Shown: positions 1 to 9,643 of the stretch, piece after piece
Position numbering within the stretch: the first letter of the stretch is position 1
How the letters are laid out: each line of letters starts with the position of its first letter
Assembly (NCBI GenBank): GCA_947503715.1
Contig: CANNER010000002.1
Coordinates: forward strand, 797,109-861,108
From: an uncultured Caulobacterales bacterium
GTDB taxonomy: Bacteria > Pseudomonadota > Alphaproteobacteria > Caulobacterales > Maricaulaceae
Length of the DNA: 64,000 nucleotides
Direction: 5' to 3'
Made by a program: the position numbers and the translations under genes
Notes under the pieces: generated by a model
Databases searched by the model: none
The model's input: the letters and a program-made list of their open reading frames with translations, nothing else
What the model was told of the DNA's origin: nothing

Positions 1-407
1 GCCTTTGGCACGGCAAACGGCCCGATCCTTTTCGGGGACAGGTTCTTGCGAGTGATGTCGGCGGCGCGCACAATTTCCAATGATGACGGTCCACCCGACC
101 CCGCGATAATGCCCGTGCGTTCATCCGAGACCTGCTCTTCCGAGAGGCCCGCATCTGCAATTGCATTCGTCATCGCGACGGCAGCCCAACCTGCGGCATC
201 GCCCATAAAGCGGTAAGAGCGCTTGGAAATGACTTCCTTATAATCGCAATCGGGACGGCCGGAAATTTGAGAACGGAAGCCAAGTTCCGCCATCTTCTCA
301 TCTTTCTTGATACCGCAATTCCCGGCTTTCAAATTTTCCGCGACGGTATCCGCATCATTTCCGATGCAAGAGACAATACCTAATCCAGTGACTACAACTC
401 GACGCAT
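1..407 (-). CDS. fabB: beta-ketoacyl-ACP synthase I (FabB), 3' end outside window
   Basis: Only the N-terminal ~135 residues are present; the gene runs off the left edge, so the catalytic Cys-His-His triad cannot be checked. The start MRRVVVTGLGIVSCIGN is the typical opening of FabB/FabF condensing enzymes, and the SKRSYRFMGDAA and GIIAGSGGPS stretches fit FabB. It begins 6 bp after the fabA stop, giving the classic fabA-fabB pair. FabB elongates the cis-3-enoyl intermediates released by FabA, the step that commits carbon to unsaturated fatty acids in the cytoplasm. FabB rather than FabF is favoured by this pairing. Confidence 0.9.
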   Translation of the reverse strand, partial: MRRVVVTGLGIVSCIGNDADTVAENLKAGNCGIKKDEKMAELGFRSQISGRPDCDYKEVISKRSYRFMGDAAGWAAVAMTNAIADAGLSEEQVSDERTGIIAGSGGPSSLEIVRAADITRKNLSPKRIGPFAVPK

Positions 408-413
408 GTTCGC

Positions 414-947
414 TTATCCTGCTTTTTCTTCTGCTTCAGTAGGTGGGATGAAAAGGCCGACGCGCAAGTCTTTGGCCTGATAGATCAATTCATCATCGGC
501 ATACATCCGCCCATCGGCAATACCGAGGACGAGGCGGCGATGGATGGCGCGTTTGATATCGATTTCGTAACGGACTTTTTTGATGTCCGGTGTGACCTGT
601 CCGGTGAATTTGACCTCACCGACGCCCAAGGCGCGACCGCGTCCCTGTCCGCCGGTCCAGCCAAGCCAGAACCCGACAAGCTGCCACATGGCGTCCAGGC
701 CTAGGCAACCCGGCATGACGGGGTCGTCGCGGAAATGACATTCGAAAAACCACAGGTCCGGATTCACATCCAGTTCGGCGATGACCTGCCCCTTACCATT
801 CGCGCCGCCATCATCATCCATATGGGTGATCCGGTCGAGCATGAGCATGGGCGGCAGGGGCAGTTTTGCATTGCCCGGACCGAAGAGGCTTTTTTCACCG
901 CTGACGATCAGGTCGTCATAGTCATAGGACGATTGAATTTTTTTCAT
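414..947 (-). CDS. fabA: 3-hydroxydecanoyl-ACP dehydratase/isomerase FabA
   Basis: A 177-residue protein, normal length for FabA. The catalytic His is in [12 protein letters not shown] (His71) and the catalytic Asp in GLDAMWQL (Asp85). FabA dehydrates 3-hydroxydecanoyl-ACP and isomerises trans-2- to cis-3-decenoyl-ACP, starting unsaturated fatty acid synthesis. The ATG at 947 is the only good start. fabB follows after 6 bp, so the two are probably co-transcribed and co-translated. About 80 bp separate it from the upstream TPR gene, room for its own promoter, though I see no clear operator. Confidence 0.97.
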   Translation of the reverse strand: MKKIQSSYDYDDLIVSGEKSLFGPGNAKLPLPPMLMLDRITHMDDDGGANGKGQVIAELDVNPDLWFFECHFRDDPVMPGCLGLDAMWQLVGFWLGWTGGQGRGRALGVGEVKFTGQVTPDIKKVRYEIDIKRAIHRRLVLGIADGRMYADDELIYQAKDLRVGLFIPPTEAEEKAG

Positions 948-1025
948 AATGGATGGCCCGTGTGATTTGCCCGTTACTTAAGACAGGCAGACTGGCAAGG
1001 CAAAGTCTGATTCAAAAAGTTCAGC

Positions 1026-1586
1026 CTAAGATTTGGGCTTAACCGTGTAGCGCGCCAGGAGCCGGTCGACCATCTCCCAATCCGGTGCGAGTTGGTCTGC
1101 AGCCTTTAAATCGCGATAGGCGGCACTGTAATTTTCCTGCCGATCATAGAGTAATGCGCGATTGACGAGGGCTGCGGGTCGCGTTTGGCTGTCCACATCT
1201 TCCAAAGCGATATTGATGGATGTCAGCGCTTCATCCAAACGTTCCAGATGGATCAAAGCGGCGGCGCGGTTTACATGTGCCTCGGTGAGTGTGGGTAGAA
1301 CTTCCAGGGCGGCGTCGTAATTCTCCAACGCGACCTGATAGTTTTCCTTGCGCATCTGTAGAATACCGTAATTCACACGGGTTGCGGCGTAATCTTTGCC
1401 CATCAAATTTTGTTCCAACGCAGCTTCGCAAGTCTGCAGCGCGGAGTAACTGCCCTTATTGCCCTGTTTGGCATAGGAATAACATTGCGCGGCATCGCCC
1501 TTACCAATCACCATTAACTGCGCCGAGGCCGTTTGGGCGGAGGCGGCGAGGAGGAGGGAGATGCAGGCGGCGCGTAAATATGTCAT
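1026..1586 (-). CDS. exported tetratricopeptide-repeat protein
   Basis: About 186 residues. A signal peptide (MTYLRAACISLLLAASAQTASA) is followed by three or so TPR-like helical pairs, including AALEQNLMGKDYAATRVNYG, NYQVALENYDAALEVLPTL and RLDEALTSINIALED. The ATG at 1586 is preferred; a GTG three codons upstream is also open. TPRs mediate protein contacts, here presumably in the periplasm, but no partner is evident from the neighbours (fabA downstream, a HAD hydrolase upstream on the same strand). Function unknown. Confidence 0.75.
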   Translation of the reverse strand: MTYLRAACISLLLAASAQTASAQLMVIGKGDAAQCYSYAKQGNKGSYSALQTCEAALEQNLMGKDYAATRVNYGILQMRKENYQVALENYDAALEVLPTLTEAHVNRAAALIHLERLDEALTSINIALEDVDSQTRPAALVNRALLYDRQENYSAAYRDLKAADQLAPDWEMVDRLLARYTVKPKS

Positions 1587-1618
1587 GCAACGCACTTACC
1601 ACATTTTCACGAAAGTGC

Positions 1619-2236
1619 CTAATCCGTCAGCAAGCCCAATCGCCGCAGGACGGGCATCACGCCCACTGCGCGGTCCACCTGATGCACGGTCATCCCGACT
1701 TTGCGAGCGGCCTCGACATTGACCGTTGTGTCCTCGAAGAACCAGACATTCTCTGCCGCGACGCCCATTTCCGCGAGGGGGATGTGGTAGCTGTCCGCAT
1801 CCGGTTTCGCGACATTTATCTCATGCGAGGCGAAGGCGTGGTGGAACACCTCATCCGTTTTAAACATCGTGTTCAAATGCCCCCAATGCAGTGCATTGGT
1901 ATTAGAGAGGCAGGCCGTCGTGAACCGTGTCTTCAACGCCGCCAGCGCGTCCATCACGCCGGGGAAGGGGGGCTCGACCCAACTGTTCCACAATGCGCCG
2001 ACATCCGTATCGGGCAGGTCGAACATCTGCCGCAGCTCCGCCGTGAAGACCGCGTCCCCGACCTCGCCCCGTTCATAGGCGTTGAAAATCTCGCTCCCCG
2101 CGAAACGGTCAATGACCTCTGCACGGGTCAGGTCATAGCGCGCGGCGAGAACCTCCGGCCCGACCCAGGGCACAACAACCCCGCCAAGATCGAAGAGGAG
2201 GATTTTGGGGCGGGGCGCGGTCATGTGAGCGACCAT
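1619..2236 (-). CDS. HAD-superfamily (IA) phosphatase
   Basis: HAD motif I is ILLFDLGGVV (nucleophile Asp in FDLGG), motif II is CLSNTNALHW, motif III Lys is in NVAKPD, and motif IV is WFFEDTTVNV, giving a complete Rossmannoid HAD hydrolase with a helical cap. The FDLGG variant is typical of the YihX/sugar-phosphatase branch, so a small phosphorylated metabolite is the likely substrate. The start is uncertain: ATG 2236 (MVAHMTAPRPK) is listed, ATG 2224 is equally possible, and the frame stays open to 2338. No clear ribosome binding site separates them. Confidence 0.85.
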   Translation of the reverse strand: MVAHMTAPRPKILLFDLGGVVVPWVGPEVLAARYDLTRAEVIDRFAGSEIFNAYERGEVGDAVFTAELRQMFDLPDTDVGALWNSWVEPPFPGVMDALAALKTRFTTACLSNTNALHWGHLNTMFKTDEVFHHAFASHEINVAKPDADSYHIPLAEMGVAAENVWFFEDTTVNVEAARKVGMTVHQVDRAVGVMPVLRRLGLLTD

Positions 2237-2429
2237 AGTTGAGGGCAGGACAAGCGGCAACGCTGACCGGCCATCTTGGGCACGACAGAGAGAATAAAAG
2301 CGGGACGCCCGCAGGTCGGTCACCGCGATGGTAACCAATATGATAAAGTTTTACGCAATGACCGCGACCTTCGGGTGTCAGTCCGAAAGGCGCATCGTAT
2401 ATTCGACTCTCGCCAAATACACGACCTGC

Positions 2430-2595
2430 GGCGGTGTGTCTCCAACGGCGGCCTTACTTGACTGCGGATGTTTCAACCCGTCAGGCGCTCGCGGCTGGGC
2501 CCCTCCACATTCGCGTTACCGAATGTTTCTAGGCACACCGTCCTTCGATACCAGAAAGGAACGATCACTTCCCTGTCCCGTGTCCGAAAGAACGA
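2430..2595 (-). ncRNA. candidate structured RNA, possibly 6S-like
   Basis: This gene-free segment upstream of the HAD gene has features of a small RNA read leftward: a perfect 7-bp hairpin (2507-2513 with 2520-2526), a CTATATT -10-like box just upstream (about 2600-2606), GGAGGGGCCCAGCC after the hairpin, and about 160 nt of length. The overall look resembles my recollection of alphaproteobacterial 6S RNA, but I could only trace short, interrupted pairing of the flanks and could not prove the central bubble. Boundaries are approximate. A leader or untranscribed spacer is the alternative. Confidence 0.3.
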
Positions 2596-2683
2596 GTGTG
2601 AATATAGGGCGGTGGCGGAAAGTGCGGGGGGTTGTTTTTTATAAATGCGGATTGGCCTCCAAGCTTTGCGGCTTAAAACGCAA

Positions 2684-2715
2684 TGTCATCCCGCATCCAT
2701 TGGGTCGGGGTGACA
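2684..2715. repeat. short inverted repeat (TGTCATCCCG / CGGGGTGACA)
   Basis: Ten-base arms at 2684-2693 and 2706-2715 pair with one G-T mismatch around a 12-nt loop. The outer TGTCATCCCG word also begins the larger inverted repeat at 14979-15068, so this looks like a short or decayed relative of that intergenic repeat. There is no T-tract, so a terminator role is unlikely. Confidence 0.55.
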
Positions 2716-2852
2716 GATGAGACTGAGTTTGAGACATTTTATAATCGCGAAAGCGCGGATTAAGTTTCCCATAAACGCGGATGAAGGGGAAACCGTCCCC
2801 CGTCCTCCCGCCCAATATTGTGTTTAAGCCACAGACCGCATATCGTCGCCCC

Positions 2853-3341
2853 ATGACCAAGATATTCACATGCGGTTTCGCCGCCGCCACGCTCCTCATC
2901 GCCGCGCCGCAATTCGCGGCGGCACAAGACACGGACGCACTGGCCGGGCTCTTCGCCTGTGAGTTAATTTCAGAGACGCAGGCCCAGCTCAGCTGTTTCC
3001 GGACGGAAACCGCCAAATTACGCGGGGCGGAAGCCTCGGGTGAAATCGTGGCCTTGGAAAAAGAAGCGGTGGAAGAATTCAAAGAGCTCAAAGCCGAGAA
3101 AGACATTAAAACCGCCAAATCCCGCACCCTCACCATTCAAAGCACACAACGCGTCGGCCCAAATCGATATGTTCAATTCACGCTCGATAATGGCGAAGTC
3201 TGGCAACAGGCAGAAACAAAACGCGTGCGATTGGGGCGCGCCAATCCCGATAAGCTCACAATAAAGCGGGCCTCCTTTGGCAGCTTCCTCGGCAAGGTAA
3301 ATGACAGCCGCAGCACGTTCCGCGTCAAACGGGTAAAGTGA
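2853..3341 (+). CDS. exported protein of unknown function
   Basis: About 162 residues from ATG 2853. A signal peptide (MTKIFTCGFAAATLLIAAPQFAAAQ) precedes a short region with two Cys (ACELISETQAQLSCF), a charged helical segment rich in Glu/Lys (VALEKEAVEEFKELKAEKD), and a compact basic beta-rich end (RYVQFTLDNGEVWQQ ... FGSFLGKVNDSRSTFRVKRVK). The frame is open upstream to 2781, but the signal peptide fixes the start at 2853. It probably acts in the periplasm. No named family recognised. It converges with the methyltransferase gene, leaving 7 bp between stops. Confidence 0.75.
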   Translation: MTKIFTCGFAAATLLIAAPQFAAAQDTDALAGLFACELISETQAQLSCFRTETAKLRGAEASGEIVALEKEAVEEFKELKAEKDIKTAKSRTLTIQSTQRVGPNRYVQFTLDNGEVWQQAETKRVRLGRANPDKLTIKRASFGSFLGKVNDSRSTFRVKRVK

Positions 3342-3348
3342 GGGGCGG

Positions 3349-4248
3349 CTAACGCCCCGCCGCTTTAATTCGTGCAATTTCATCCCAGAGGGTTGCTTCC
3401 GCATCGGGGGTAGTCTCTTTAGCTTCCGGCTTAGCGCCCACCGCAGGCACACCCGCAAAGGCCTCAAGTTCCGCCTGTAACCGAGGTCGCGCAATGCCTT
3501 CTAAATAATCCGCATCCATCTCTATCCCGATAAAACGCCGCCCATGGCGCAGGGCCGCGACGCCCGTTGTGCCAGAGCCCATGAACGGATCCAGGATGAG
3601 GTCGCCGGGATTTGTGCTGGCGACCACGACACGTTCCAGCAGGGCTTCGGGTTTTTGCGTTGGGTGGCGGCCAAAGGCCTTCTCGGACTTTTTCGTCAGC
3701 GGGATATGCCAGACGGAGCGCATCTGCTTCTCCGGCTTTTTCATAATGTCGCTGGGGAAGTCGCCATGTTTCATCGCGTGATAATTGAAATCATGCTTGT
3801 CCTTTTTCGACGTCCGCGCCCAAATAAGCGTCTCATGGCTGGCCGTAAACATGCGGCAGGACAGGTTGGGCGAGGCATTCGGCTTGAACCACGCAATATC
3901 GTTCAGGATGTGCATCCCCTCGACCTGTAACGCATAGCCGCATTGGAAAATCGAATGATAGGTCCCGGAAATCCACATCGTCCCACCGGGGCGGAGCTTT
4001 CGGTTACATGCCGCAATCCACGTCTGATGAAACAGGAAATCCGCCTCCACCCCTTTGGATCGGTCCCACTCCCCCTTATTCACAGACACCATCCGCCCGC
4101 CCTGACAGGTAAATCCGTCGTTGGAGAGGTTATAAGGCGGGTCCGCGAATATCATGTCTACGGAGTGGTCTGCCACTTGCTCAAGTTTAGCGAGCATGTC
4201 GCCATGGAAAAGCTTGAACGAGTCGGCTGTTTCAATATTCTTATGCAT
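3349..4248 (-). CDS. DpnA-like adenine-N6 DNA methyltransferase (probable GATC)
   Basis: A 299-residue beta-class amino-methyltransferase: catalytic motif IV DPPY at residues 36-39 precedes the AdoMet-binding motif DPFMGSG at 220-226. Between them, [27 protein letters not shown] and [15 protein letters not shown] closely resemble DpnA (M2.DpnII) of the GATC system rather than CcrM, whose characteristic segments are absent. It would transfer methyl groups to adenine, by inference in GATC. A ~50-residue acidic/alanine-rich tail is extra. Base composition matches the chromosome, unlike the AT-rich endonuclease-like gene 40 bp upstream on the same strand. Confidence 0.85.
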   Translation of the reverse strand: MHKNIETADSFKLFHGDMLAKLEQVADHSVDMIFADPPYNLSNDGFTCQGGRMVSVNKGEWDRSKGVEADFLFHQTWIAACNRKLRPGGTMWISGTYHSIFQCGYALQVEGMHILNDIAWFKPNASPNLSCRMFTASHETLIWARTSKKDKHDFNYHAMKHGDFPSDIMKKPEKQMRSVWHIPLTKKSEKAFGRHPTQKPEALLERVVVASTNPGDLILDPFMGSGTTGVAALRHGRRFIGIEMDADYLEGIARPRLQAELEAFAGVPAVGAKPEAKETTPDAEATLWDEIARIKAAGR

Positions 4249-4288
4249 GCTTATGCATTGCTTACTTACGTCGCTACGTCAAATTCAC

Positions 4289-5572
4289 TTAGAAGCTCAT
4301 CTCATATTCTTCGAAGAATTTTTTCCACCGCTTCATAGTTGACTGTCTTCTCGCAGGAGTCGTTTTAGATATTCCGTATTTTTCTAAAAGTTCTGACGAG
4401 AATTCACTTGCATCAAGTTTCAACATCTCTTGCGCTAAACGGTCAGAAAAAATTATGTGTTCAAAAGCTGCAAGCTTCATATCCTCATCTAACACTGATA
4501 TCGCTTTACCTAACTCAGTAATTGTAACAACCTGATCGTGTATCTCCACCAATCCCATCCACGCTAGCGCATCAGTATAATAGTTTAACTGTCTTCCAAC
4601 CACCTTTACAGGAACATCTTCTAGTGCTTCTTCTCGGGTTACTGAATTTTTCTCTGCAACTTTGTCAAATACTGACAACACTTTTCTGAAGTCATTTGCT
4701 TGTGGGAATATAGTAGTAACCGTTAGTTCTTTTCCCATTTGGAAGAGGTTTAAGTCTTTGAGTTTGGACAAAATGCTCGCTTTATGAGCTATCAGTTTAT
4801 ATCTCTTCGTGTCTGCATAATCGACGCTTACACTTGAACCATTGAAACTGAGTGGTATGAAATTAAATACTCGACTGCCCCTGTCATAAAATAAGACTGC
4901 TGAATTGACTGATTTAGAAACCTCGTTTTCGAAATGAACTTGAGGGTAAAGAATTTGCCTAATATTCATAGTCTTGGAGACTGAATTTTTTGCCTCAATC
5001 AGCGTCAAGGATTTTTTTCCTTCGTAGCCCCCATCAATTTCAATTTGCACTCCTTGTACCTCGTAAGTAGTGACATTTTTCGTTTGGCTGCTGAGATGAA
5101 AAGTAAACTTTGAGCTACGTCTTCTTCCTCTGACCGTGAGTAAAACGTCTTCACCAATAAAATCACTCATCATTCCAGATGCCACTGCAGCATCGAGAGC
5201 TTGAAATTCGCCTGAAATTTTTGCTGCATCCAATGTGACAAGGTGCTTTGGAAGGGTTCTTGTTGATACTGGGATTGATTCAATTTTTTTCAAATCAATT
5301 TTGAAAAATGGATCCGTTGATGCAATTCGATAAGTCCCATTTTCAATTGCTAAAATCGAAAGTGAATTATCTTGAAATACTTTCGGGACTTTTTCAGCGA
5401 AATCAATCTTACATAACAATCTTGGTCGTCCAAATGGACGAAGTTGATCTGCTGTAATGTCGAAATAACCGTTTTTTGAAACGTGGCTTGCTATAGAGAA
5501 ATGTATGAAAACATCAGCCCAGATTTCATGAATTGTACGTACTTTTTTTTTGGTCATTCGATCGGATAACAT
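4289..5572 (-). CDS. putative type II restriction endonuclease, PD-(D/E)XK fold
   Basis: About 427 residues. A nuclease core is suggested by EIDGGYEG followed by LTLIEAKN (Asp180, Glu193, Lys195 from this start), the D-x(n)-ExK pattern. The C-terminal third (about 320-400) looks like a winged helix: YYTDALAWMGLVEI ... VTITELGKAI. DNA is clearly more AT-rich than its neighbours, with many AAA and TTT codons, which suggests transfer. It sits 40 bp upstream of the methyltransferase on the same strand, so the pair is most simply a restriction-modification module. Start: 5572 or 5557; the frame is open to 5629, but that would read through the groEL terminator. Recognition site unknown. Confidence 0.7.
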   Translation of the reverse strand: MLSDRMTKKKVRTIHEIWADVFIHFSIASHVSKNGYFDITADQLRPFGRPRLLCKIDFAEKVPKVFQDNSLSILAIENGTYRIASTDPFFKIDLKKIESIPVSTRTLPKHLVTLDAAKISGEFQALDAAVASGMMSDFIGEDVLLTVRGRRRSSKFTFHLSSQTKNVTTYEVQGVQIEIDGGYEGKKSLTLIEAKNSVSKTMNIRQILYPQVHFENEVSKSVNSAVLFYDRGSRVFNFIPLSFNGSSVSVDYADTKRYKLIAHKASILSKLKDLNLFQMGKELTVTTIFPQANDFRKVLSVFDKVAEKNSVTREEALEDVPVKVVGRQLNYYTDALAWMGLVEIHDQVVTITELGKAISVLDEDMKLAAFEHIIFSDRLAQEMLKLDASEFSSELLEKYGISKTTPARRQSTMKRWKKFFEEYEMSF

Positions 5573-5612
5573 GGGACTCAGAGACCGCAAGTTATTCTTG
5601 AAATTGCAAACT

Positions 5613-5641
5613 AAAAAGGGCCGCCCCATTGGAGCGACCCT
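5613..5641 (-). terminator. Rho-independent terminator for groESL (minus strand)
   Basis: Read leftward, an 8-bp stem AGGGTCGC/GCGGCCCT (one G-U pair) with loop around TCCAATGGG is followed directly by five T. It lies about 120 bp beyond the groEL stop and before the restriction gene, so it probably ends the groESL transcript. Confidence 0.75.
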
Positions 5642-5720
5642 CTAGGTTCAGTGTATTACGCGGTGGCTACCGCGCGGGAGATTAGAGCCGCTTCGCGCGG
5701 GATAAACCCCGCGCTTCGCG

Positions 5721-7622
<1,902 letters not shown>

Positions 7623-7628
7623 ATCCGA

Positions 7629-7916
7629 CTATCCAATGACGCCCATAATGTCCGACTCTTTCATAATGAGAAGATCTTTCCCATCAATCTTCACCTCAGT
7701 GCCACCCCATTTGCCGAACAGGACTTTGTCGCCTTTTTTGACGTCGAGTGCATTGAGCTTGCCGTCGTCGCCGCGCGTGCCGGGGCCTGTTGCGATGACT
7801 TTGCCTTCGGAGGGTTTTTCGGTGGCCGTGTCCGGGATGATGATCCCGCCGGCTGTCTTTGTGTCTTCTTTGACGCGCTCTACAAGGACGCGGTCGTGGA
7901 GGGGACGAAATTTCAT
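7629..7916 (-). CDS. groES: co-chaperonin GroES (10 kDa)
   Basis: A 95-residue Gro[17 protein letters not shown] start, mobile loop with [18 protein letters not shown], and the ...[16 protein letters not shown] end. It caps GroEL as a heptameric lid. The ATG at 7916 is chosen over the open frame to 7961 because of family length and the purine-rich site AGAGAGAAGA upstream. The extended frame would run into the CIRCE operator. First gene of the groESL unit. Confidence 0.98.
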   Translation of the reverse strand: MKFRPLHDRVLVERVKEDTKTAGGIIIPDTATEKPSEGKVIATGPGTRGDDGKLNALDVKKGDKVLFGKWGGTEVKIDGKDLLIMKESDIMGVIG

Positions 7917-7950
7917 GCGTCTTCTCTCTTCTCTTGAGTTAAAATACAAC

Positions 7951-7977
7951 TTGGCACTCACGCAGGGAGAGTGCCAG
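7951..7977. promoter_or_regulatory. CIRCE element, HrcA operator for groESL
   Basis: TTGGCACTC, nine bases, GAGTGCCAG: 9-bp arms with one mismatch and the canonical 9-nt spacer. It closely matches the CIRCE consensus TTAGCACTC-N9-GAGTGCTAA and lies about 35 bp before the groES start codon, the usual position. HrcA would repress here and release on heat stress; hrcA itself is not in the window. Confidence 0.95.
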
Positions 7978-7983
7978 TGAGCG

Positions 7984-8013
7984 TCATATGATGAGGCGCG
8001 GAGGAGTCTTCAA
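7984..8013 (-). promoter_or_regulatory. possible groESL promoter
   Basis: Upstream of CIRCE on the minus strand, TTGAAG (8008-8013) is followed after about 13-17 bases by CTCATCAT and CATATG. This could be a sigma-32-type (CTTGAA...CATNT) or a sigma-70-type promoter. The two readings cannot be separated by eye. Confidence 0.4.
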
Positions 8014-8061
8014 CCCGTCGCGCAAAGAATCTTTATGAATTTTTGTTGAAGCGCGGGCGGG

Positions 8062-8487
8062 CTACTTCCCAAGGATCAACTGCGTGCCCCAAACCCCAAT
8101 CGCGGCGCAGGACCCCGTCAGGACCGTACCCCAGACGATATCGACCAGAACCATTTTCGGTGGCCAGCCCTTGAGTGTCGCCAGGTTCGTCAGGTCATAG
8201 GTCGCATAGCAGAAAAACCCGAACGCCGCCCCATAAAGCGCCGCCGTCAGGACCGACCCGTCTGCCAAACCAAAACGGCTCGCAAAGAACACGATGCCGA
8301 TAATATAGACGAGGTAAAACGCAATCGCGACACCCCAACGCGGGCTGTCAGCCATCAACCCGCCCAACTGGTTCGCATAAAAAGACTTAGCAACGCCCGC
8401 GAGCCAGATCATATCAATCACGAGAAACGCGACCACGGTCAGGCCGTAGCACAGGAGGAGCGTGGAGAAGGGGAGGGTGTGGGTCAT
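8062..8487 (-). CDS. DUF2177-family membrane protein
   Basis: About 141 residues with four predicted membrane helices: LLLCYGLTVVAFLVIDMIWLAG, WGVAIAFYLVYIIGIVFFAS, AALYGAAFGFFCYATYDLTNLA and MVLVDIVWGTVLTGSCAAIG. The DMIWLAGVAKSFY and YATYDLTNLATLKGWP signatures fit the DUF2177 family of inner-membrane proteins of unknown function. ATG 8487 (MTHTLPF) is used; an upstream in-frame start at 8523 would add an unconserved 12 residues. It stands alone between groES and the HNH gene. Confidence 0.85.
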   Translation of the reverse strand: MTHTLPFSTLLLCYGLTVVAFLVIDMIWLAGVAKSFYANQLGGLMADSPRWGVAIAFYLVYIIGIVFFASRFGLADGSVLTAALYGAAFGFFCYATYDLTNLATLKGWPPKMVLVDIVWGTVLTGSCAAIGVWGTQLILGK

Positions 8488-8555
8488 GGAGTAGGTACGC
8501 TGTAACCCGCCAAGTGGTTGCAACTAAGGGGAAACGGGCAGAGTTTGCTCCGACA

Positions 8556-9326
8556 TCACCTTAAAAATTTTTCGAATTCATTGTCACGATGGAAAGCTAA
8601 AAAAGCTGGGTCTGGCGCGAAGCGACTGGGACTAATGAGAGACTTCCCTTCGAAAAATGGGCGAGATATTTCTGGCAGGTCTATATGCTTGGAAACAACT
8701 AGGCTCAAATCATCCTCAAATGTTATTAGGCCTCTATCGAAAGCACGGTCATGTAATGCGTTTAGAAGTATTCCGTTTCTAGGGTCGAGCCGCGCTTCGA
8801 TGTCGGTGGCCCAAGGTTTTATATGACTAGCATTTAGGAGTTCTGGCTGAGCGATATGTGTTAGACCACATTTCCCCTCGTAAGACGCGAACAACATTTC
8901 TCGAAAGTAGTTTTGGTTTTTACGTGTTTTAACAGTCCTCTCTACATCCACGCCTTCTCGCAACTCATGAACAAATCTATCAGTCGGTAACGCTGTTTGT
9001 TCGTATATTGGCTCCAAATCCGGTAATTTCGAGAGAAAGGAAGATGGAGCTGCGAAAAATTCAACCCATATCTCACCGTCAGATTTACTGAAATTGCCCA
9101 TTCCTTTTTGGTGTATGGTTGGGTCGAGTGCTGCAAAATTTGCCATTTTTAAAGAAAGCGCACTTGGGGTGCGACCAATTGATTTAGCGAGCTTTATTAT
9201 TTCGTGGTTTCCCCTGTGGATACGTCCAAATGGAGTTCGTAAGTAGAGTTCTAATGCCCTAATTTGCTCGGGCCTTGTCCAATTTCTGCGAGGGGGGTTA
9301 GCCACGAAGCATGACTTCTTCAACAA
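8556..9326 (-). CDS. HNH endonuclease-domain protein
   Basis: About 256 residues from a TTG at 9326. The N-terminal part (RNWTRPEQIRALELYLR...FGRIHRGNHEIIKLAKSIGRTPSALSLKMANFAALD) is the usual helix-turn-helix-like front end of this family. The HNH nuclease is ASHIKPW (His168), DPRNGILLNALHDRAF (Asn184, His192). Such proteins are predicted DNA nucleases, often in defence or mobile contexts. The gene is AT-rich relative to the flanks and begins 3 bp after a 62-codon ORF in the same frame. No partner methylase is adjacent. The TTG start has no strong ribosome site, so coupling to the upstream ORF is plausible. Confidence 0.75.
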   Translation of the reverse strand: MLKKSCFVANPPRRNWTRPEQIRALELYLRTPFGRIHRGNHEIIKLAKSIGRTPSALSLKMANFAALDPTIHQKGMGNFSKSDGEIWVEFFAAPSSFLSKLPDLEPIYEQTALPTDRFVHELREGVDVERTVKTRKNQNYFREMLFASYEGKCGLTHIAQPELLNASHIKPWATDIEARLDPRNGILLNALHDRAFDRGLITFEDDLSLVVSKHIDLPEISRPFFEGKSLISPSRFAPDPAFLAFHRDNEFEKFLR

Positions 9327-9329
9327 GCG

Positions 9330-9518
9330 TCAAATTATACTTTGTTCAAAGTGTTCGGCCATTTCCGCAGGAGTCGAATTTTGCTGCCAAAATTTTTCTA
9401 ACTCATCAGAATCGAATCCCATGTCGTGGGTATTGATGAGATATAGTTTTGTGCAGATTAGGTCCAATTGGTGACACCAGTCTGGAAAACACTTTTTTGA
9501 TTTTACTCTTGTCGGCAT
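9330..9518 (-). CDS. small hypothetical protein upstream of HNH gene
   Basis: A 62-residue ORF with a purine-rich site (GAGAAAG) before its ATG. It is AT-rich like the HNH gene that starts 3 bp after its TGA, and is in the same reading frame. It contains no recognisable domain; the end (DELEKFWQQNSTPAEMAEHFEQ) is probably helical and acidic. It could be a small partner of the HNH protein, or the HNH gene's original N-terminus cut off by a nonsense mutation. Typical HNH family members start near RNWTR, which favours a separate gene. Confidence 0.45.
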   Translation of the reverse strand: MPTRVKSKKCFPDWCHQLDLICTKLYLINTHDMGFDSDELEKFWQQNSTPAEMAEHFEQSII

Positions 9519-9643
9519 GCTTTCTCATAGCAGAGAGATTGATGAGGCGATAAATAAAAACATAATCTTTTTTTCTAAATAGAATCCATTGGTTCCATTT
9601 GAAATACCCACTATGATTTCTCAGAAACCCAAAGGAGACCCTC

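Larger units (their letters stand above)
2237..2852. other. gene-free stretch between HAD gene and exported protein
   Basis: No credible protein gene lies here; open frames have no ribosome binding site or recognisable domain. It contains a possible structured RNA on the minus strand (about 2430-2595), a short inverted repeat (2684-2715), a TATAAT box at 2740-2745 that could serve the rightward gene at 2853 although no convincing -35 is seen at 17 bp, and three GCGGAT words between 2646 and 2782. Confidence 0.6.

Noticed and set aside
1289..2242. A 317-codon plus-strand open frame
   Set aside because: It lies antisense to the TPR and HAD genes and reads as low-complexity Arg/His/Pro-rich sequence; the minus-strand genes have clear domains.
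2328..2720. A 130-codon plus-strand open frame in the gene-free stretch
   Set aside because: No ribosome site, low-complexity composition and no domain; spans the candidate RNA region.
3349..4248. CcrM (GANTC) as identity of the methyltransferase
   Set aside because: The [17 protein letters not shown] and [16 protein letters not shown] segments match DpnA-type enzymes better; the CcrM C-terminal domain is absent.
5557..5629. Extended N-terminus of the restriction-like protein (start at 5629)
   Set aside because: It would place the start inside the groEL terminator stem (5613-5641); starts at 5572 or 5557 are more credible.
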